64,000 nt of DNA, taken from Salticus scenicus. Its lineage: Eukaryota > Arthropoda > Arachnida > Araneae > Salticidae. Shown one piece after another: positions 57,011 to 64,000 of this stretch (its first letter is position 1; every line of letters starts with the position of its first letter). Where the stretch lies: positions 236,111,688 through 236,175,687 of the forward strand of contig OZ005650.1 of the NCBI GenBank assembly GCA_963930645.1. Direction: 5' to 3'. Under the pieces are notes generated by a model that was not told the origin of the DNA, searched no databases, and saw only the letters and a program-made list of their open reading frames with translations. The translations under genes and the position numbers were made by a program.

Positions 57011-58638
57011 CACTGCATAAAAAAAGTAGACGGACACTTCTTTACAATTTTTTAAAACCCTGTCTTTGTTTAATAGGAAATGTCAATTAAAATTCTTTAA
57101 TATGTTTATACTTATCATTCTTCAAATTTCTGACAGACAAATAAAAATATTCAATTATTTATAATTTTAATGTAGGGATATGCAGAAAAGAGAAAAAATA
57201 TACATTTGCACAATATATTTTTTTTTAAAAAGTAGACGGACACTGGTCAAAAACTGCAATTATCTAAGTGGGTGTTTCTTCCGGAATACCAGTTTTGCAG
57301 GTACATGTACATTTGGCATTTTGCTAATTGCTAACGTGCTTGACAAGATGGTTTTACATAGTTAAATTTCTTGGAGATGAATGCGCCTTGCCACGAGGAA
57401 TTCCTCTAACTGATTACCAGAAAGGACAGATTATAGCGCTGAAAAATGTTAATAAAGGAGTCAGATAAATTAGTAGGGTACTTCTAATAAGCAAAAGTAG
57501 CATGAGCGATTTTCTACGTGCTCCTGAAGCCCATGGCGTAAAGAAAAAGAGTGGCCGGCCAAAGAAACTTTCGTTTAGAGACCAAAGAAAAATTTTTACT
57601 GAGCTGAAAAAAACTGGAGCATGAATTCCCAGAGTTCGAATAAGCACAGGAATTACTAACGTAACTTCTCAGACAATTTATAACTACATTAAGCACTCAG
57701 AGCCCTTTCAATATAAGAAGAGAAAACATCATCCATGCTGGAAGGATTACCACGTGACAGAACGCCTACAGTGGGCTCAAAACCATATGTCTTGGACTAC
57801 AGAATGGATATCTGTAGTTTTTTCAGATGAGAAAAAATTTAATTTAGACGACCCAGATGGATATCAATATTATTGGCACAGTTTGGAGAAAGAAGACAAA
57901 GTGTATTCTACTCGGCAAGTTGGTGGTGGTGGCGTGATGGTGTGGCTAGCGGTTGGCTATGGTGGAAGGACAAATTTAGTGTTCCTAAGTAAGAATCAGA
58001 CTCACAAAGATTATATTGAAACACTAAGAAGTGAGCTTTTGCCATTTGCGTGTGATCTTGGAAGAGAAAACTGGATTTTCCAACAAGATGCCAATACACA
58101 CCGCTAACAACGTTAAAAAGGGTTTCATGAGAACAACTTGAATGTTTTACCCTGGCCAGCCAAGAGTCCGGGTATGAATCCTGTAGAAAACAATTGGGCT
58201 ATACTTGTTCATAAAATTTATGAGGTAGGATGCAAGTATGAATCAATTCACCAGCTCAAAGAAGCTCTTACAAACATTTGGGAAATTTTCTGTGAAAAAG
58301 ATTCAGAATCTCATTGATTGGATGCCTAACAGAGTATACGAACTTATTAAAGCAAATGGGAGTTGAACTCCTTACTAAAAACGTTTTATTTTAGAGATAC
58401 AAGATGTGTCCGTCTACTTTTTTAAAGAAAAATTACAGTGCAAATATGCACCATTTTTGTTTCCTGAATTTTTCCACTATATAATTCAAAAGGATTGAAT
58501 CTATATCCAAAAAATAATAATATATGATGTTTCAAGAATATAATTATATTAGAGAAATGAACCTCATATCTCTAATTAAAGAAATAAACGGCTTTAAAGT
58601 ATTACAAGTAAGTGTCCGTCTACTTTTTTTATGCAGTG
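57011..58638 (+). mobile_element. 1.6-kb Tc3-like transposon with IR/DR ends
   Basis: TA at 57009-57010 and 58639-58640. The outer inverted ends CACTGCATAAAAAAAGTAGA / TCTACTTTTTTTATGCAGTG continue with CGGACAC. Inner copies of AAAAAGTAGACGGACAC lie at 57227-57243 and inverted at 58406-58422. Four transposase-binding-like sites in this arrangement are the IR/DR design. Full length for the family, and nearly intact at its ends. Confidence 0.9.
57388..58366 (+). pseudogene. Tc3-like transposase, broken (DD34E)
   Basis: One plus frame reads LPRGIPLTDYQKGQIIAL (first helix-turn-helix), KKKSGRPKKLSFRDQRKI (GRPKK linker), VVFSDEKKFNLDDPDGYQYY (first Asp), GGGGVMVWLAV, WIFQQDANTHR (second Asp) and WPAKSPGMNPVENNW (Glu). 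Stops occur near 57466, at the TGA after KKTGA (57622), and twice just after THR (58105-58116). A frameshift near 58285 precedes the end IQNLIDWMPNRVYELIKANG. Few lesions, so recently inactivated. Confidence 0.9.
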
Positions 58639-58881
58639 TATTTATACAATATAAGAAAATCGTCTTTCATTTTCAAAGGAAAAAACGAAATTACTTTCCG
58701 AACAACCCAATATATATTCGGGTGTTGCATGGCTTTTTGATTATCCTCAAGTAACACCAGGGGACCACTTCCATACAAGCAGAACATTCCTTAAAGGTTT
58801 GTAACAGGTTTTGCATACCTTCACTGCCAGCGAGCATTTGTAGAAACGCTTACAGGTTTCTAATTCATTGACCAGTGTGTG

Positions 58882-59363
58882 TGTTGAACTGCATCGTTGA
58901 AATCTATTGGAAACTTAAAATATGTTAATTAAAACTATCTTTAGAATTACAATTCTATTCACAAATCAGAACCTTTATTTTAAGAAAGTAATAGTTTAGA
59001 ATGTTTAAATTATGTTTACCATAAATAAATAAAGTAAAATATTTATTAGTTATTGGATTCTGCAAAAATCAATAATAATAAAAATAGTGTATTATTTTAA
59101 TTTAAGCTAATCAATTTCAAATTTCAACAATGTTTCATTGTTTCTTAGCACTTGTTGGGGTAATATTTCTGGAGGTATAACACTTTTAGTGGCAACAACG
59201 ATTTCATCTGTATTCAAAATTTCTATGCATACATTTACAAAATATGTACAACATGATTCTTTTTGATATATTATGCGTTTTGTGTAATTTAAAAGTTATT
59301 ACAATTTCATGATTATATGGTTTTAACAAAGTTTGAACTGAACATTTAAATAGACAAGCTTAT

Positions 59364-59394
<31 letters not shown>

Positions 59395-59749
59395 CTTCAT
59401 TGGAATTCATAACAGAGTTATTACAAAAATGAGTCTTTCAACAAGGAAAAAGTGTCAAAATTGGAATTTGTAATGATAGATTACATAAAAAAAAATATAA
59501 AAAGTTTATTTAAATAAGCCTTTTTTTTTTTTTTTTTTTTTTTTTTTGTAAATAGGCCTGTTAATAATAAATTTAAAAAAGTTCTCTTACACAAAATTTG
59601 CAGTCATAGATGATATTTAACATTTAAATATAAAATACATACTCTTGCATTATACAAATCGCTATACATATTTTTAAATATAAACGTTTTAAGATGCAAA
59701 TAATAGATTTTATGTTGGATAATATTTAATTTAACTGAAAAAAAAAGTT
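58882..59749. other. AT-rich spacer
   Basis: (TA)n at about 59367-59394 and poly-T at about 59521-59547. No coding recognised. Confidence 0.4.
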
Positions 59750-60830
59750 TAAATTTACATGTTGCGAAAGTTCAGACACTTTCTTGATTTTTTTGCATTT
59801 ATTTACGGAAAAATGTAAATTTCAAACTTGTGACGTCATTTACAAGAAGTATTTAAATTCTTTTTCACAATAGCTTTAATTAGTGAAGATGCTGCAAGGT
59901 AGAGAGATTCACTCAGAAGAAGTAATCGAAATATGGAAGCTGGAATTGAAAGGGTTGACTACTGTAGAAATTTCAGCTACTTTGAATCATTGCAAAAAGT
60001 TTGTCTATTATGTATTGTCGATGGGTGACTCCTAGAAAGCAAAAAATGTTTCTGTAAGGCCTTGTATGACCTGAAAACGAGATGATAGAAGGATTCATAA
60101 ACTGACAGCTAAACAAATTATGAGTGTTAGACAGATTAAAAATGAACTGGGACTTTTTCTGGCAACATGCAATTTATAGCCGAATTAAGAAAAAAAATAA
60201 ATAAATTAGTTTACATAGAAAAATAACAACTAGCTTTGAAATCTTACAACAAATTCATGAGAATGCAAGTAGACTTACATAAATACCATGTGGATTTCAA
60301 TAGTATACTATGATATTCAGTGATATATATATATAAAAAAAAAAAAAATGGATGTCCCTGATAAACAGGTATACTATTGGTACAATTTGTGGTAAGAATC
60401 ACTAACTTTCTGCAGTTGACAAGAAGGTGGTGGCTCCGTAATGGGAGTTCTTCAATAGTCACTGAAGACCCAAAACTACATACATACATTTGAGAACAAT
60501 TTACAGCAATTTTGTGAACTTTAGCTGTTCCAAAGTATGTATTTCAGCAAGGTAATGTTTTCATTCAGGTTACACATAAGACAAAATGTGGTTTAACTCT
60601 AAAAATATTACTGTTCTCGATTAACCTGCATGTAGCCCTGATCTGAACCTGATTGAGAACCTTTGGTTCATCATGGTGGCTTGTAAGGCTTATGCAATTT
60701 TTCAATATTTCTCTGTTAATGAATTTCGAGCTGCTGTTGAATATACTTGGTACAAAATTGACCTCCAAGTGATGCAAGATTTAGTTTCTTTGATGAGAAA
60801 GGCACATTTTTGTACTAGGTGTAGGTAGAT
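59750..60830 (+). pseudogene. Heavily decayed Tc1/Tc3-like transposase
   Basis: An ATG at about 59889 opens MLQGREIHSEEVIEIWKLEL, then GLTTVEISATL (helix-turn-helix like). Fragments further on are QEGGGSVMGV, VFQQGNVFI (second Asp lost), PACSPDLNLIENLWFIM (Glu region) and a C-terminus NEFRAAVEYTWYKIDLQVMQ ending near 60826. Many stops and shifts. A likely left end, ACATGTTGCGAAAGTTCAGA, lies near 59757; no inverted partner was found. Confidence 0.7.
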
Positions 60831-62092
60831 AATCACTGTGTTTCCTACCTATGGGTGAAATTTCTTGTTAATGCTTTTTAATTTTGTTAGGTTGAATTTA
60901 AAAAAAATGAATAATTTGTTGTGGCATGAAGATGATTTTCTTTTACCCTGCATTTGAGCATTGTAAAGACAGATTATTGATCAATATGTAAAATAATAAG
61001 TACTGTATATAAATAGTTGAAGATAGTTTTAGAAAAAAAATTGATATATATTTCTGTGTGAGAAGGGTTATTGCTCTGCTCAACTCCTCCCATTGAACGT
61101 TCATTAAAAAAATAAAAAAAAAAGAAAAATCCTATATTCATAAAAATATTAAGCTGTTATTAAATTTAAAAGTTTATTTCAAGTTATTCAGACGAATTTC
61201 ACCTACATCTCTTTTTGAAGAGCATTTTAAGTTACATTTAGTGTAATTTTTTTCTGTACTAAATTAAAGTACATTGTTTGGTGCATATAAAATTTATAGA
61301 CAATATCCAGGACTACTTGAAAGTAGTCGAATAAATTTCAAAGCAAGTTTGAGTAAAAAATTCCCTGAATATTTTGAAATAATTATTTTTATTTTAATAA
61401 CTGCCTTAAATATTTTATAAATGTAACTATAATATTCAAGTAAGAGATTAAGGGGGTTATAGCCCCTCTCAAACAGATGTATAGGTAAAATTGTTTGTCA
61501 AATAGCTTTGAACTGTTTTTAAAGAACACTAGAAAATTTCAAATATACTACCTCATCTATTATTTTTTAAACTTTAATGATATATCTGTATTAATTTAGG
61601 GTAAGAATCTTTATTTTTATTTATTTATTTATTTATTTTTTTATTTAAAATATATATATATTGGCTCCATGTTTTGCCATGTTTTTAGTTAAATATTTCT
61701 GGTGGTTACTGAAGCAGGAAAGCCATCTTCTCCACAGATTATCAAAATTGTGATGGCATATCTTCAGACTAGAGATGTAAGCGGTAGGAAAAACATGGGG
61801 TTTTTTTTAGAAGAGAGTTTTGAAAGTTTCCAAAACATGGGCACTTTGGGAAATATTCATTGCTGAACATTGAAAATTTCTGAAATTATGTATTAATCTA
61901 AAATATTATTATTTAATTCAAATTTGCAAAAATTTTAATAGGAAAAGTAATAACATGCAAATTGTTAATGAATTATTAATTAATAACTGCATAATATTTT
62001 ATCTACTAATTTAATACAGTTATTAAATTATTCTTTGAAATATTTAATAACTAAATGGCAGATGTTTGATTTTATTGTTCAAGCTCTTTAAC
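60831..62092. other. AT-rich spacer
   Basis: (TTTA)n at about 61611-61640. ATATCCAGGACTACTTGAAA near 61305 faintly resembles the ACAGGGCTACCC box family. No gene seen. Confidence 0.4.
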
Positions 62093-62094
62093 TA

Positions 62095-63262
62095 CAGTTT
62101 GATTCAAAATTAGTGTGATCAATTTCAGAGCATCAGAAAAAGTTATTTACATGAAATTTTCAATGGGGTTTTCTTTAGCATGGTACACTTTAAGTAAACA
62201 TTTAGTTCAAGCCAAAAGAGCATTTTCGACCACTTTTGAGGGTATTTTTCCAACTTCCAATTTGATTGCTTTTTGAAGCCCTTGAAGTGTTCTTACTTTA
62301 GGTCTACTTAATTGTTTTTTTAAATATCCCCATAAAAAATAATCGCAAGGAGCACAGTCAGGGGATGATGGTAGCCATTTCACAGGAGGAAGAAACTTTT
62401 TATTTTTCTGCTATTTTGTAGTTGATTTTGCAGCATGACTTGGTGCAGAATCTTGGTAAAAAACAAGCTTTCCTTGAGGGTAAAGACATTTACTTTCTTT
62501 GATCATGTGCTTCAAAACTTTATTCTGATAGTATTTAGCATCAATTTTAGCTTTTGGCCCTACAAAAAATTGGTTTTTATTAAGCCTTGAGAGGACATTT
62601 CCATCCATACCATAACACTTGATGGCCAAGTTGCTTTTTGCAAAACAGCTACGTCTTTGTGACACTTTTCGTGTGAAATGTTGTATCCTCGTTTTGCCAG
62701 TTGTGGATGACAGATGAAACAGTGCTTCATCCGAAGTTATCCATGTTTTGTATCTAACTAAGCGTAACATTAAATACAGAGGCCAAGAACTTTTTCTTCG
62801 TTTTTCTATGGTCTTTGCAGACATTTGATGACAGACTGGTTTATTCACCTTTTTGTAGCCAATTTTCTTTCTACAGCGATAAGTCTTTACAGCTTCCTTT
62901 TTTTCTTTTTCACCAAGGACTTCCTTTCATTAACATTTTTTTCCTAGAGCTTTTGATTGCCAGCCAAATTTTATTTCTTTTCGAAGTTCAGATAGTAATC
63001 CATTAGAAAAATGTCTTTTCGTATTTTTAATTTTTTTTATTTATAACAGAATTTCAGTAACTATCCTTCAAAAGCTTTAAAATTTCACTTCGGGTTTGAA
63101 GATCTAATTTCGGAGCCATAATTTACTTACACTAATAAAAGTAGCTAGATTGGTAATTTAAATGTCTCTCTTTTAAAATAAAACTGGTGGTAAAGCGATT
63201 AAAGTTTACCAAAAGTAGTTACATGCTTTTAAAATTGGTCACACTAATTTTGAATCAGCCTG
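62095..63262 (-). mobile_element. 1.17-kb mariner-class element
   Basis: CAGTTTGATTCAAAATTAGT (62095 on) and the inverted ACTAATTTTGAATCAGCCTG (ending 63262) lie between TA dinucleotides (62093-62094, 63263-63264). Symmetry continues through GTGTGATCAATTT / AAATTGGTCACAC. It encloses a decayed transposase on the minus strand. Confidence 0.85.
62147..63119 (-). pseudogene. Mariner-class transposase remnant
   Basis: ATG at 63119 (MAPKLDLQTRSEILKLLKDS) to a stop at 62147, about 324 codons. Conserved parts: WITSDEALFHLS (first Asp), KCYGMDGNVLSRLNKNQFFV, LVFYQDSAPSHAAKST (second Asp) and SPDCAPCDYFLWGYLKK (third Asp). Only about 30 residues separate the last two Asp residues, fewer than the usual 34 or more, so a small deletion is likely. 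Stops include TAG at 62411-62413, with several more in the N-terminal third. Confidence 0.8.
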
Positions 63263-63264
63263 TA

Positions 63265-64000
63265 TTTCTATTAATTAAAAAAATAAAATTTATAAAACTT
63301 GTTATTTTTTATTAATTTTTATCATTACTTTATTTTATTGTGCTATTATCAAAACTTATTTTTTCTGAGTTTTTAAAGTTTTAAAATTAACTGCAAATTA
63401 CATAATTTTTAACCTTACTTGGATTTTATTAAGATAAAAATACAATGCAGAAATAAGTTATTTATGGATTAAAAAGACGTAAATTTAAATGTAAATATTT
63501 GTTATTAGTTTCTTCCCATGAAAATTGTAAAAATGCTCAACATTTCCAGGTTTTTTGTATCTCTACACCAAACCACTCTTAGGGGTCAGTCCCAGATCGT
63601 CACCAATTGCCCATTAAAAAACCCATTCAAACTTCCGAAGTTTCCAAGAAGAGTATCAGTTGTGTACTCATATTGAACACTGCTCATTTTTCTGGATCCA
63701 AATTAATATTGAATTAAATTTTTGTAGCAAATTTTAATGTTGGATGTCACATTCTGCACTTTTATTTATTTATTTATTTGAGAGAGAGGAATCCAACCCC
63801 CCCCCCCCTATCTTTTTTTTTAATTCTTCAAAGAGCAACATTTCTTATGCATATATAATAAGTTTCATTATTATCATCATCATCACCACATGCAATTATA
63901 TAAAACCTAGGTTAACAAGCTGTATGCATATTTTTAAAAATTTTCTTCGTACAATGCAGTTAGTTAAAAACCATCCCGATTGAACCAGTGTTTTAAACAA
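63265..64000. other. AT-rich right edge of the window
   Basis: No gene. Contains (TTTA)n and a GAGAGAGAGG/poly-C patch at about 63763-63808. The open frame at 63744-63983 is simple-sequence translation. Confidence 0.4.

Larger units (their letters stand above)
56518..58710 (+). mobile_element. Deleted mariner carrying a nested Tc3-like element
   Basis: Ends TTGGGTTGTTCGGAAAGTCA and (inverted) CTTTCCGAACAACCCAA, with TA at 56516-56517 and 58711-58712. Without the passenger it is about 563 bp. It keeps a transposase N-terminal region (about 56700-57000) and the far end, so the catalytic part was already lost. Confidence 0.8.
56100..58881 (-). mobile_element. Tc1-like element split by a nested mariner
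   Basis: The left end CACACACTGCCAATGAATTA continues GAAACC; the right end GGTTTCTAATTCATTG continues ACCAGTGTGTGTG, its inverse. TA precedes the left end. The host element's own sequence is 56100-56517 plus 58711-58881; everything between is the mariner and its nested passenger. Only 590 bp remain, so it had already lost much of its interior. Confidence 0.7.

Noticed and set aside
62411..62848. Intact host gene on the minus strand
   Set aside because: The frame lies between TA-flanked inverted repeats and carries transposase motifs, with stops on both sides of the open part.

Overview
This is a window of nuclear DNA from an animal. It is very AT-rich, has spliced genes and long introns, and is packed with transposable elements. 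The mix (Copia, EN+ Penelope with hammerhead ribozymes, mariner, Tc1/Tc3-like, hAT-, pogo- and piggyBac-like MITEs) fits an arthropod, perhaps a chelicerate; that placement is inference only. Nothing looks bacterial.

The only host gene I can support is a BTB/BACK-domain protein gene on the + strand. An internal exon (2953-3140) carries the end of the BTB fold and the start of BACK. The terminal exon (30646-31541) carries the rest of BACK and a weakly PHR-like C-terminal region. The two join in frame across a 27.5-kb intron. Earlier exons lie left of the window.

The intron holds, left to right: a mariner remnant (4193-5500), a possible solo LTR (5826-6357), a complete but inactivated Copia element on the minus strand (7892-13213, 5-bp target duplication), a broken Tc3-like element (14962-15945), a composite Penelope array (16235-22082) with one intact 774-codon RT/GIY-YIG ORF, a retroelement gag fragment (about 22140-22650), a 4.2-kb element with about 290-bp terminal inverted repeats (22868-27040), a degenerate repeat array (27342-28000), a pogo-like MITE (28883-29057) and a stand-alone hammerhead ribozyme at the tip of a long hairpin (29957-30100).

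The Penelope array consists of a full copy A (minus), a 5'-truncated copy B directly upstream of it in the same orientation, and a 5'-truncated copy C head-to-head with B. Both outer ends are Penelope 3' ends. An 8- to 11-bp direct repeat flanks the whole array, so it probably arrived in one event. Each copy has a hammerhead motif in its 3' region.

Downstream of the gene (31542-64000) I found no convincing host exons. This part is AT-rich spacer with MITEs, a piggyBac-like element (38453-39779) containing a hAT-like insertion, a palindromic pair of tRNA-like sequences (38075-38345), dispersed and tandem repeats, and a three-level transposon nest (Tc1-like outside, deleted mariner inside it, 1.6-kb Tc3-like inside that; 56100-58881). 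Two more Tc1/mariner-class remnants follow (59750-60830 and 62095-63262). No CRISPR, rRNA or operon-like features were seen.
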